From Flavobacteriales bacterium (GTDB lineage: Bacteria; Bacteroidota; Bacteroidia; Flavobacteriales_D; Sanyastnellaceae): a stretch of 34,910 nt of DNA. A program made the translations under genes and the position numbers. Below, piece after piece: positions 17,712 through 26,607 of the stretch (its first letter is position 1; every line of letters begins with the position of its first letter). Under the pieces are notes generated by a model, which made no database searches, was not told the origin of the DNA, and saw only the letters and a list, made by a program, of their open reading frames with translations. The DNA is taken from positions 1 to 34,910 of the forward strand of contig NYSX01000061.1 of NCBI GenBank assembly GCA_002683345.1, written 5' to 3'.

Positions 17712-18801
17712 TGAAACGGAAGTGCATGATGTCTCCGTCCTCCACCACGTACTCCTTCCCTTCCACGCTGAGCTTGCCCGCTTCCTTGACAGCCAATTCT
17801 GAGCCCAACGCCACGTAGTCGTTGTATTTGGCAACTTCGGCGCGAATGAATCCCTTTTGAAAGTCGGTGTGGATCACGCCCGCGGCTTGAGGGGCTGTGT
17901 AACCGCGACGAATGGTCCAAGCGCGCACTTCCTTCTCTCCAGCAGTGAAGTAGGTCTGCAAGTCGAGCAACGCATAGGCTTCGCGAATCAATTTCGCCAC
18001 ACCAGGCTCATCCAAGCCGAGGTCTGTGAGGAACATGTCGCGCTCCTCCGGATCTTCGAGTTCGGCAATGTCCGCTTCAATGGCTGCACCAAGAACGAGC
18101 ACGCCGGCACCCTCTTCCTGCGCCACGGCACGTACGCGCTCCACGTGGGCATTCCCATTGACCACAGAACCTTCGTCCACGTTGCACACGTACAGAATGG
18201 GCTTGGCGGTCAGCAATTGCATTTCGCTCATCAATGGCGCTTCGAATTCTTCGAGCTCGAGGCCGCGTGCGCTCTTTCCTTGTTCCAGGTGTTCCACGAG
18301 ACGGGTGTAAAACGTCATCTGCTTCACCGCCTCTTTGTCACCGGTTTGGGCGGCTTTCTTCACTTTCGACATCCGTGATTCCACCGTCTCCAAGTCTTTG
18401 AGCTGCAACTCAATGTCGATGACCTCCTTGTCGCGGATCGGATCAATGCTTCCGTCGACGTGCACAATGTTGTCGTCTTCAAAACAACGCAGCACGTGAA
18501 GGATGGCATCCGTTGTGCGGATGTTGCCCAAAAACTTGTTCCCAAGCCCCTCTCCCTTGCTCGCGCCCTTCACGAGCCCCGCAATGTCGACGATTTCTAC
18601 AGTGGTGGGAATGACGTTTTGAGGTTGCACCAGTTCCGCGAGTTTGTTCAATCGAGGGTCCGGCACCGTGATCACCCCAAGGTTGGGCTCAATCGTGCAA
18701 AAAGGGAAGTTTGCACTTTGGGCCTTGGCGTTAGAAAGACAGTTGAAGAGGGTTGATTTGCCGACATTGGGAAGGCCGACGATGCCACATTGCAGAGCCA
18801 T
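17704..18801 (-). CDS. ychF: redox-regulated / ribosome-binding ATPase YchF
   Basis: MALQCGIVGLPNVGKSTLFNCLSNAKAQSANFPFCTIEPNLGVITVPDPRL...; TGS-like C-terminus GVIHTDFQKGFIRAEVAKYNDYVALGS...VEDGDIMHFRFNV. Confidence 0.95.
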   Translation of the reverse strand: MALQCGIVGLPNVGKSTLFNCLSNAKAQSANFPFCTIEPNLGVITVPDPRLNKLAELVQPQNVIPTTVEIVDIAGLVKGASKGEGLGNKFLGNIRTTDAILHVLRCFEDDNIVHVDGSIDPIRDKEVIDIELQLKDLETVESRMSKVKKAAQTGDKEAVKQMTFYTRLVEHLEQGKSARGLELEEFEAPLMSEMQLLTAKPILYVCNVDEGSVVNGNAHVERVRAVAQEEGAGVLVLGAAIEADIAELEDPEERDMFLTDLGLDEPGVAKLIREAYALLDLQTYFTAGEKEVRAWTIRRGYTAPQAAGVIHTDFQKGFIRAEVAKYNDYVALGSELAVKEAGKLSVEGKEYVVEDGDIMHFRFNV

Positions 18802-18826
18802 GAGATGAGTGGGGTGAGATGAGCTG

Positions 18827-18834
18827 CAAAGGTA
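18827..18834 (-). promoter_or_regulatory. candidate -7 element (TACCTTTG) for ychF
   Basis: Exact TAnnTTTG on the minus strand, 25 nt upstream of the ATG at 18801. Confidence 0.45.
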
Positions 18835-18914
18835 CGGCGTGCACCCCCTCCGCAAAGCCATCCTCGTTTTCCAATGTTTTTTCACAACGGGCCATCCTCC
18901 CCCCGCACTTCAGG

Positions 18915-18922
18915 TACTTTTG
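18915..18922 (+). promoter_or_regulatory. candidate -7 element (TACTTTTG) for the transketolase N-terminal subunit
   Basis: TACTTTTG-CCCC-ATG: the element ends 4 nt before the start codon at 18927. Confidence 0.5.
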
Positions 18923-18926
18923 CCCC

Positions 18927-19769
18927 ATGAATTCCACAGAATTGACAGCGCTTGCGACGCAGGTTCGCCGCGACATCGTCCGCATGGTCCACGCAGTGCA
19001 AAGTGGCCACCCCGGTGGCTCCTTGGGGTGCACCGATTTGTTGGTGCAATTGTACTTCGACACGATGAACATCAGCCCTGATGCGTTCGACATGGACGGC
19101 CACGGTGAGGATGTCTTTTTCTTGTCCAACGGGCACATCAGTCCCGTGTGGTACAGCGTGCTCGCCCGACGCGGGTACTTCCCTGTGGAAGAACTCAGCA
19201 CCTTTCGAAAGCTCAACAGCCGCCTCCAAGGCCACCCCGCCACGGAAGAAGGCCTCCCAGGCATCCGCGTGGCCTCGGGCTCCTTGGGCCAAGGGTTGTC
19301 CGTCGCACTCGGTGCTGCCCAAGTCAAGTCATTGAATGGCGAGGACACCTGGGTGTACTCCCTCCACGGCGACGGCGAATTGCAAGAGGGCCAAATCTGG
19401 GAAGCTGCCATGTACGCCGCCCACCACAAAGTCGACAACATCTTGTCGTTCATCGATTGCAATGGACAGCAAATCGACGGAAGCACCGAGGACGTGATGT
19501 CTCTCGGCGATTTGGCGGGCAAGTGGAAGGCCTTTGGCTGGCGCGTCTTGACGTGCGATGGCCACGATTTTGCCGACCTGCAGCGCGTCATCAAAGAGGC
19601 CCACGGCCAACGTGGCTCGGGGATTCCCACAGTGGTCTTGATGAAAACCGACATGGGCAAGGGTGTGGACTTCATGGAAGGCACGCACAAGTGGCACGGC
19701 ATAGCGCCAAGTGACGATCAGCTGGCCGACGCACTGAACCAGCTTGAATCGACGTTGGAGGATTATTGA
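18927..19769 (+). CDS. transketolase, N-terminal subunit (TPP-binding half)
   Basis: MNSTELTALATQVRRDIVRMVHAVQSGHPGGSLGCTDLLVQLYF...SLGQGLSVALGAA...YSLHGDGELQEGQIWEAAMYAAHHKVDNILSFIDCNGQQIDG. Confidence 0.95.
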   Translation: MNSTELTALATQVRRDIVRMVHAVQSGHPGGSLGCTDLLVQLYFDTMNISPDAFDMDGHGEDVFFLSNGHISPVWYSVLARRGYFPVEELSTFRKLNSRLQGHPATEEGLPGIRVASGSLGQGLSVALGAAQVKSLNGEDTWVYSLHGDGELQEGQIWEAAMYAAHHKVDNILSFIDCNGQQIDGSTEDVMSLGDLAGKWKAFGWRVLTCDGHDFADLQRVIKEAHGQRGSGIPTVVLMKTDMGKGVDFMEGTHKWHGIAPSDDQLADALNQLESTLEDY

Positions 19770-19782
19770 TCCTTTGCCGCAC

Positions 19783-21198
19783 ATGATTTCCCTTCAAGCC
19801 ACACTCCCCTCGTCGTGGGGTCAACTCCTTCTGGGTTGCCTCTTGACGTTGTGCACGCTTGAAGGCCAAAGCCAGGTCCAAGTCGAGGGCGAAGCGCTTC
19901 CCACACGCATCCTCTTCGTCTTTGATGCCTCCAACAGCATGAATGCGTTTTGGGGTGGGCATCGAAAAATTGAAACCGCGTCCAACCTCCTCAGCGAAAC
20001 ACTCAAGGAACTCCACCAGGGGAACCAACTCGAATTGGGGCTTCGCGTCTATGGGCACGGAACGAAGCACGTTCCCGGTAATCAGGATTGCGACGACACC
20101 GAGCTCGTGGTGCCCTTCGGAAGGGCGAACAACCTCATCATCAAACAAACACTCGGGCGCATCCGTGCACAAGGCACCACACCGATTGCCCGCTCGCTCG
20201 AACAAGCCGCGTACGATTTTCCTGACGCGCCGGGTCGCAACGTGATCATCCTCATCACGGACGGCATCGAAGCTTGCGACGAAGACCCCTGTGCCGTGAG
20301 CCGCGCCTTGCAGGCCAAAGGAATCGTGGTGAAGCCCTTTGTCATTGGCATGGGCATTGAGGAAGACATGGCCAAAGGACTTCGGTGCATCGGCAATTTC
20401 TACGATGCGGCGGACCCCGTAGCGTTTGAGCACGTGCTGCAGCTTGTGTTGGAGCAAGCATTGCACAACACCACCCTGCACATTGAGTTGCTCGATGACG
20501 CGGGAGAACCCGTGGTCAGTGATTTGGCCTATTCGTTCACGGACATGCGCACGGAAGTGCACGACCCACAATGGGTGCACACCATGCGTTGGGGCCACGC
20601 GCCTGACACCGTCTACGTCGACCCCCTCCCGACATACGCGTTCACGGTGCACAGCACCCCTCCACGCAAGCTGGATTCGATTGTTCTGAACCCCGGCGTG
20701 CACAATGTTTTGACCGTGCCAAACATGGGACAAGGACACCTCACGCCTCAGTTTGCCCGCGGCGTCCGCACGGATTACGGTTCGTTTGATGTAGAGTGGC
20801 GGATGTCCGACAGCTGCGCGTCGTTCTTCGCGAGTCCCATCGGACAGGAATTGAGGCTGTGCACGGGCACGTACGACGTGCTCTTCCCCACGCACCCTCC
20901 CACCCTTGTGCGGAACGTGGAAGTCCAAGAAAACAAGCGAAGCGCTGTGGAAATCCCGGCGCCGGGTTCCTTGGTCGTTCAAACCGCAACATCTGGCCAT
21001 GCCGTGGTGGTGGATGCCCAAACCTTGCAACCTGTGTTCCAATTTGAACCCGGGCAGCTCGTCGGCAAACACACCTTGCAACCGGGTGACTACACCCTCA
21101 TCTTCCGCGCGAGAAACGCGCGCGGCACCTTGTACAGCATTCGAGAATCATTCACCATCGCCTCAGGCAACACCACCAACCTCAACATCCATGGTTGA
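19783..21198 (+). CDS. secreted von Willebrand factor type A domain protein
   Basis: Signal-like N-terminus; MIDAS FDASNSMNAFWGG, GTTPIARSLEQAAYDFP, VIILITDGIEACDEDPC; LRVYGHGTKHVPGNQDCDDTELVVPF. Confidence 0.85.
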   Translation: MISLQATLPSSWGQLLLGCLLTLCTLEGQSQVQVEGEALPTRILFVFDASNSMNAFWGGHRKIETASNLLSETLKELHQGNQLELGLRVYGHGTKHVPGNQDCDDTELVVPFGRANNLIIKQTLGRIRAQGTTPIARSLEQAAYDFPDAPGRNVIILITDGIEACDEDPCAVSRALQAKGIVVKPFVIGMGIEEDMAKGLRCIGNFYDAADPVAFEHVLQLVLEQALHNTTLHIELLDDAGEPVVSDLAYSFTDMRTEVHDPQWVHTMRWGHAPDTVYVDPLPTYAFTVHSTPPRKLDSIVLNPGVHNVLTVPNMGQGHLTPQFARGVRTDYGSFDVEWRMSDSCASFFASPIGQELRLCTGTYDVLFPTHPPTLVRNVEVQENKRSAVEIPAPGSLVVQTATSGHAVVVDAQTLQPVFQFEPGQLVGKHTLQPGDYTLIFRARNARGTLYSIRESFTIASGNTTNLNIHG

Positions 21199-22156
21199 CA
21201 CCCACCACATCACTCTCTCGCCCACGGAATCCAAAGACACGCGCTCGGGATTTGGGCAAGGTTTGCTCGAAGCCGGGCAGCAAAACGACAACGTCCTCGG
21301 ACTGTGTGCTGACTTGACGGGCTCGCTCAAAATGAACGCCTTCAAAGACGCCTTCCCTGAGCGCTTTTTTCAAGTCGGCATTGCGGAAGCCAACATGATG
21401 GGCGTGGCCGCAGGAATGACCATCGGAGGCAAGATTCCCTTCACCGGGACCTTCGCCAACTTCTCAACGGGACGCGTGTACGACCAAATTCGCCAAAGCA
21501 TTGCCTACTCCGAGAAGAACGTCAAAATCTGCGCGTCACACGCGGGGTTGACCTTGGGTGAAGATGGTGCGACCCACCAGATTTTGGAAGACATCGGCAT
21601 GATGAAGATGCTTCCCAATATGACGGTGGTGGTTCCTGCAGACTACGAACAAACCCGCCAAGCCACATTGGCCATCGCGAAGCATCACGGTCCCGTGTAC
21701 CTCCGGTTCGGGCGTCCGAAGGTGCCGGTGTTCATTGACGCCGAGGCCCCCTTCGAGTTGGGCAAAATCCAAAAGGTGATTTCAGGCGCGGACCTCACCA
21801 TTGCCGCGTGTGGTCACCTCGTGTGGGAGGCGATTCAGGCTGCTGTCGAACTCGCCAAAGACGGCATTCACGCAGAGGTCCTCAACGTGCACACGATCAA
21901 GCCGCTTGACGAAAAGACGTTGATTGAGTCCGCTCAAAAAACAGGACATGTCCTCGTCGCCGAGGAGCACCAACGTCTCGGTGGTCTCGGCAGCAGTGTG
22001 GCGCAATGTCTGGGCGCAAACCACCCCACCGCGATGGATTTTGTGGCCGTGGAAGACCAATTTGGGGAAAGCGGCAAACCCGCGCAATTGATGCAGAAAT
22101 ACGGCTTGGATGCCGCTTCGATTGTACGCAAGTCCAAGGCTTTGCTCGGCAAATAA
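21191..22156 (+). CDS. transketolase, C-terminal subunit
   Basis: TRSGFGQGLLEAGQQNDNVLGLCADLTGSLKMNAFKDAFPERFFQVGIAEANMMGVAAGMTIGGKIPFTGTFANFSTGRVYDQIRQSIAYSEKNVKICASHAGLTLGEDGATHQ... Confidence 0.95.
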   Translation: MVDTHHITLSPTESKDTRSGFGQGLLEAGQQNDNVLGLCADLTGSLKMNAFKDAFPERFFQVGIAEANMMGVAAGMTIGGKIPFTGTFANFSTGRVYDQIRQSIAYSEKNVKICASHAGLTLGEDGATHQILEDIGMMKMLPNMTVVVPADYEQTRQATLAIAKHHGPVYLRFGRPKVPVFIDAEAPFELGKIQKVISGADLTIAACGHLVWEAIQAAVELAKDGIHAEVLNVHTIKPLDEKTLIESAQKTGHVLVAEEHQRLGGLGSSVAQCLGANHPTAMDFVAVEDQFGESGKPAQLMQKYGLDAASIVRKSKALLGK

Positions 22157-22175
22157 AGCTTCGAATGGAGCCACG

Positions 22176-22204
22176 AAAAAGGGCAGCTTCTGGCTGCCCT
22201 TTTT
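22176..22204 (+). terminator. intrinsic terminator, probably bidirectional between convergent transketolase and dapA
   Basis: AAAAAGGGCAGC-TTCTG-GCTGCCCTTTTT: 7-bp GC stem flanked by A5/T5. Confidence 0.85.
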
Positions 22205-22237
22205 CATGGTCGCGATTTCACAACATCCATGGTGGTG

Positions 22238-23137
22238 TCAATGCGCTGACACCTCCAATGCGGCAATCGCCGCGTACAATTTGTCCTTCAGCGCAGCAGA
22301 TGCCTTCGTCAACGGCAAGCGCACATCCCCTTCACACAAGCCAAGATGATTCATCGCAGCTTTGATGCCTGCCGGATTGCCCTCTTCAAACATGAGCGCC
22401 ATCAAAGGCTTCAATGTGGCGTGGGTGCTTCTCGCCTCGTGGGTTTGTCCAAAAGACGCTTGTTCCACCATGGCGGCCATGGGCTTCGGAAACGCGTTGC
22501 CCAGGACAGAAATCAATCCGTCCGCCCCCATGGCCACCGTGGGCATGGCGAGGGCATCGTCGCCTGACCACACTGCAAAATGGGCCGGCCGGCTTGCGAG
22601 GATGTCGCCGATTTGTTCCAAATCACCGCTCGCCTCCTTGATGCCAATCACGTTGGGATGCTCGGCCAAGGCCAAGGTGGTCGCTGCCGACATGTTGCAT
22701 GAGGTCCGACCAGGAACGTTGTACAAGATGACAGGACGTTGGGCGGCATCCGCGACCGCAGTGTAATGCGCCTTCAATCCCTCTTGGCCGGGCTTGTTGT
22801 ACGCGGGGGTGGCCACCAAAAATGCGGCCACGCCATTCACGTCCCAGCCATGAATCCGTTCACACAATTCCGCCGTGTTGTTTCCCGTGACTCCGACCAC
22901 CACAGGCAGCCTTCCCGCATTGACCTCCAAGACGAAGTCCACCACGCGACGTTGCTCAGCGGCACTCAACGTAGGCGTCTCTCCTGTGGTGCCCAGCACC
23001 ACGAGGAAGGCTGTGCCGCCTTCGATTTGGTGCTCCACCATGCGCTGCAGCGCCGGAAAGTCCACGTTTCCTTGTTCGTTGAAAGGCGTCACCATCGCGA
23101 CACCCAAACCGTGAAGTGAAGACAGAACTTGGGTCAT
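22238..23137 (-). CDS. dapA: 4-hydroxy-tetrahydrodipicolinate synthase
   Basis: GLGVAMVTPFNEQGNVDFPALQRMVEHQIEGGTAFLVVLGTTGETPTLSAAEQRRVV...LYNVPGRTSCNMS...VIGIKEASGDLEQI. Confidence 0.95.
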   Translation of the reverse strand: MTQVLSSLHGLGVAMVTPFNEQGNVDFPALQRMVEHQIEGGTAFLVVLGTTGETPTLSAAEQRRVVDFVLEVNAGRLPVVVGVTGNNTAELCERIHGWDVNGVAAFLVATPAYNKPGQEGLKAHYTAVADAAQRPVILYNVPGRTSCNMSAATTLALAEHPNVIGIKEASGDLEQIGDILASRPAHFAVWSGDDALAMPTVAMGADGLISVLGNAFPKPMAAMVEQASFGQTHEARSTHATLKPLMALMFEEGNPAGIKAAMNHLGLCEGDVRLPLTKASAALKDKLYAAIAALEVSAH

Positions 23138-23727
23138 TGCAAGTCGATTTTGTTCAAGAAGACAATGGTGCGTTCGGTATGTTCACGCCACTCGTCCATG
23201 GGGTCCTGAAGGATCACGTCAACCTCTTCAAGTTCCTCTGGATCCTCCGAGGGTTCGCGCACGAGCTGCAAATCCAAATCCTTGTTCCAATCCACGTTCT
23301 CCACCCCCACCTTCATTCCGGCGGCACTCGCGCGAACAATGAACTTCAAGGGAAGGACAGGATCGAGTTCCAGATCAATCAAAATGTCGAATGGCGTGTC
23401 TACGAAGGCCTCAAATTCCTTGACAGGCCAACCGTACCAATTCAAGTCGCCCTTGCAGAAGTAGCCTGAATCCAATTTTTTGACCAACCATGTGGGCGTA
23501 TCCTTCGTGTCCTCATGGACATAGCTCATCATGCCCACGCGCTTGACGCCAAATTCGTCCTTGAGCCTTTTGGCCAAAGCCTTGACTTCCCTGAAATGTG
23601 CGTGATCGCGTTCGAGATAGACGAGGCCCACGCTGCTGGCGCGACTCAAGGAACAGCCCTTGCGTTCGCGTTCCCCACTGCCCATCCGATTCAGGCGCCA
23701 AAGAAATATGCGTTCCTTCCAAGTCAC
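23134..23727 (-). CDS. DUF6913-like hypothetical protein (Bacteroidota)
   Basis: LKDEFGVKRVGMMSYV...GYFCKGDLNWYGWPVKEFEAFVDTPFDILIDLELDPVLPLKFIVRASAAGMKVG. ATGA overlap with dapA. The ORF runs to 23841, but GTG at 23727 sits 6 nt after a TAnnTTTG element and is proposed as the start. Confidence 0.65.
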   Translation of the reverse strand: MTWKERIFLWRLNRMGSGERERKGCSLSRASSVGLVYLERDHAHFREVKALAKRLKDEFGVKRVGMMSYVHEDTKDTPTWLVKKLDSGYFCKGDLNWYGWPVKEFEAFVDTPFDILIDLELDPVLPLKFIVRASAAGMKVGVENVDWNKDLDLQLVREPSEDPEELEEVDVILQDPMDEWREHTERTIVFLNKIDLQ

Positions 23728-23733
23728 GATTCC

Positions 23734-23741
23734 CAAAAATA
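23734..23741 (-). promoter_or_regulatory. candidate -7 element (TATTTTTG) for the DUF6913-dapA pair
   Basis: Exact TAnnTTTG on the minus strand, 6 nt upstream of an in-frame GTG (23727). Confidence 0.4.
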
Positions 23742-23874
23742 CTCGCGACCAGCCTCGTTTGCACGGCAAGAGACGCCGCAAAGCCGCCAAAGTTTCCCAC
23801 AGCACGAGAGAAAGTCGTGGGTTTTGGCACAATTCATGCATTCTTGATGGAAATTACCCTTCAAATCCAATCCA

Positions 23875-24429
23875 ATGAACCTCCGCATCTCCTCCCTCGC
23901 CATGGCTGCTGTCTTGGTCTTTGCTTCGCTCAGTTCTTGCTCCAACATGGAAGGAAACCAAGTCAAAACGCCGTTCTCAGGGAAGAAGTATTTGTCTGAT
24001 GCCCGGCATTTCCGCGCGGTGGGGATGGGACAAAGTGCCAACCTCAGCATTGCCAAGAGCAAAGCAGATCTCGAGTCGAAAAAGGCCCTGGCCCAACAAG
24101 TGCAAACCAACCTCAAGGTGGTGTCGGACAACTACGCGCAAGAACTGGTGGGCAACCAGGCTTCTGAGGCCATTGAGCGGTTTGAGACCCTGGCACGCGA
24201 GGTCACCAACACCACCATTGGAGACATTCGCACGTTGGGTGAAGACATCCGTCAGCTCGACGACAACACCTATCGCGTACATGTGGCCATTGAGGTGAAG
24301 AAAAAAGCCATGCTCCGTTTTTTGAAGGACAAAGCCCGGAACGACGCCAAAATCTCAGAGCTCGTCCGCTCTCAGATGGTCATGCTCCTCGACAAGGAAA
24401 TCGAGCGCCTCGACAGCGAGGAAAAGTAA
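23875..24429 (+). CDS. LPP20-like lipoprotein
   Basis: MNLRISSLAMAAVLVFASLSSCSNMEG: lipobox LSSC; then AVGMGQSANLSIAKSKADLESKKALAQQVQTNLKVVSDNY. Confidence 0.7.
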   Translation: MNLRISSLAMAAVLVFASLSSCSNMEGNQVKTPFSGKKYLSDARHFRAVGMGQSANLSIAKSKADLESKKALAQQVQTNLKVVSDNYAQELVGNQASEAIERFETLAREVTNTTIGDIRTLGEDIRQLDDNTYRVHVAIEVKKKAMLRFLKDKARNDAKISELVRSQMVMLLDKEIERLDSEEK

Positions 24430-24450
24430 TCGCCTCTCGGAGTCCAACGT

Positions 24451-25062
24451 TCAGTCCAACTCGAAGCGTGCGCCAAACTCCTTTTGGAATTTGGCCATCT
24501 TAGGCGCAATCACCGCGCGGCAATACGGCGCTTCCTTGTTGAGTTCGTAGTACGCTTGGTGGTAATCCTCTGCGGGATAGAACGCCTCGAACGCTTTCAC
24601 CTCGGTCACGATGGGGTTGGGCCAATTCGCCTGAGCCTGTTCCACGGCTTGTTCAATGTCCTCCACTTGCGAGGGGTCGTGCCAATAGATTGCGCTGCGG
24701 TATTGGGTTCCAACATCTGCGCCTTGGCGATTGAGTGTGGTGGGATCGTGCGTCGCAAAAAAGACTTCCAAGATGTCTGCCAAACTCACCTTCGAGACAT
24801 CGTAGGTCAGTTGAACCACTTCTGCATGGCCAGTTCTTCCCGTGCACACTTCCCTATATCCAGGATTTTTGATGTGTCCTCCTGAGTATCCAGACTCTCC
24901 GGACAGCACACCGGGAATGGCTTCAAAAACCGCTTCGACACACCAAAAACAACCCGCACCCAAGGTAATGGTCGCGTGATCAGAAGAAGAAAGGTTGGAC
25001 GTGCTTTGGGCCATGGCAGAAGTTCCGATTGCAAGGAGAATTGGGAAAAACAACTTGTTCAT
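24451..25062 (-). CDS. msrA: peptide-methionine (S)-S-oxide reductase MsrA
   Basis: ATITLGAGCFWCVEAVFEAIPGVLSGESGYSGGHIKNPGYREVCTGRTGHAEVVQLTYD: GCFWC motif; signal-like N-terminus. Confidence 0.95.
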   Translation of the reverse strand: MNKLFFPILLAIGTSAMAQSTSNLSSSDHATITLGAGCFWCVEAVFEAIPGVLSGESGYSGGHIKNPGYREVCTGRTGHAEVVQLTYDVSKVSLADILEVFFATHDPTTLNRQGADVGTQYRSAIYWHDPSQVEDIEQAVEQAQANWPNPIVTEVKAFEAFYPAEDYHQAYYELNKEAPYCRAVIAPKMAKFQKEFGARFELD

Positions 25063-25118
25063 GCTGCAAGAAAATCTGCAGTCCCTACATCTTCCAACAT
25101 CTTGGGACAAGTTGGCAA

Positions 25119-26588
25119 TCAAATGCCACCAACACGGTATCTCAGGAAGCAAGTCTGGAGCGAAAGCTCAGGCTGCGAGCCTTCCCACAAGGCTGACACG
25201 TCACCCGTCCTGAAGCCGATTTCCCACCCGTTCTCGAGGCTCACGCGCATAGATGCGGGGAAACGCCACACATCGGAACTGCCTCGCTGGATGCCTGACT
25301 CGACAATCCACGCATTGGTGATGCGTATCCCTCCGGACACACCCCCTGTCCAGCCTCCATTGGCAAGGGCTTCGCGACTGCGCGCCGTAAGGTTCGCCGC
25401 GACCACCACCGGGCCTGCAGGGCGGAAACCCGCGCCCACCGAAACCAACGGACGGTTCGACACCCTGCGTGTAGCAGCTTCGCTCGTTTGGAACCACGTG
25501 TCGGCATCCAACACATCAATGGCTCCAGAAAGCCAATTGTCAGGGTCGATGGCACCGTCTGAAGACCCAAACGAAGACACGTCCAAATCGATGTCATTGA
25601 CGCTGTAGGTTTCGCCTTCCCACGTCATGCGTCCGATGTCGACCAAAGAGACAGAGAGCCATGCACCATCTGCACGAGACAACACACCTCCAAAATCCAG
25701 CCCCCAACCGTATCCTGACGGACTGACGAGCCCAAGCCAATCCGCAGAGGGCCCGCCGCCCAGAAGAGAATCCAGGCTTTGCAAATTCGAAATCCTGAAG
25801 CCGTCAGAGCGCGCTCCAAAAGCCACCACTTCATCATCCTCCGTGTGGATGTCGAAGTATGCCGAGCCCAAAAGCGCACGAACTCCGACTCCTGTATGCA
25901 GGGACCAACCTTCTACCGCATTTCCCCAAACCCTGGAGATGCCCACTTCATGGGTGCGAATGGACTGAAAAGAGAGAGAAGTCTCTTTGAGCAAATTGGC
26001 CATGGTGGCGTTTCCGGCAATGGTGATACCCTCCCACAAATCTCCGAGTTCGAAATCGTAGTCGTCCACCGAAACCACCTCCCCTGTCTCCACCAACTCT
26101 ATTTCCGAGAACAAATCCAGTCCTCCGTCAGTGAACAGCTTGGCCGTCTCTGAACTCAAAGTAATGTTCGCCGACACTCCTCTGCGATTCGCATAGGCAA
26201 TGCCCCAGTTCCCCACGCGACGCGCAAAGGCCGCGGACAGAAAGGACACGTTGAAGAAGAGCTGTTCATCCGTGAGCGCGTTGAGCCACTCGTCGGACGT
26301 CCACGGCTCGCTGTTTTCGCCAGCACGACCGAGTACTTGATCCCACATTGCGCTCCGATCGAGCAAATTGGATTTCAAGGACAGACCACCTTCGAATCCG
26401 CCTGTGACTTTTTGGAAATCACCCGCCCAACCCGCATGGGTAAGCAAGGCCGGATTGTACCCCAGGGCTCTGTAATCAGAACTCAACGCGTATGGGCTTG
26501 CAGCGCCTTGGACGTGGGTTCGATCCAATTGACCGAAGACCATTGTGGAGGTGAAGCATCCCAAAAAACCAAGGACAACTCGATTCAT
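25119..26588 (-). CDS. DUF5723-like outer-membrane/secreted beta-rich protein
   Basis: 489 aa; signal peptide MNRVVLGFLGCFTSTMVFGQ; ALGYNPALLTHAGW...; alternating beta-barrel-like pattern with an aromatic-containing C-terminus. Confidence 0.6.
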   Translation of the reverse strand: MNRVVLGFLGCFTSTMVFGQLDRTHVQGAASPYALSSDYRALGYNPALLTHAGWAGDFQKVTGGFEGGLSLKSNLLDRSAMWDQVLGRAGENSEPWTSDEWLNALTDEQLFFNVSFLSAAFARRVGNWGIAYANRRGVSANITLSSETAKLFTDGGLDLFSEIELVETGEVVSVDDYDFELGDLWEGITIAGNATMANLLKETSLSFQSIRTHEVGISRVWGNAVEGWSLHTGVGVRALLGSAYFDIHTEDDEVVAFGARSDGFRISNLQSLDSLLGGGPSADWLGLVSPSGYGWGLDFGGVLSRADGAWLSVSLVDIGRMTWEGETYSVNDIDLDVSSFGSSDGAIDPDNWLSGAIDVLDADTWFQTSEAATRRVSNRPLVSVGAGFRPAGPVVVAANLTARSREALANGGWTGGVSGGIRITNAWIVESGIQRGSSDVWRFPASMRVSLENGWEIGFRTGDVSALWEGSQPELSLQTCFLRYRVGGI

Positions 26589-26607
26589 GTCCTATAGATA
26601 CGAAAAA

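Noticed and set aside
18731-19702. 323-aa minus-strand ORF opposite transketolase N
   Set aside because: Ser/Pro/Cys/Trp-rich low-quality translation antisense to an unambiguous transketolase.
19672-21081. 469-aa minus-strand ORF opposite the VWA gene
   Set aside because: Shadow ORF in GC-rich coding sequence; no domain signature, while the plus strand has a signal peptide and full MIDAS.
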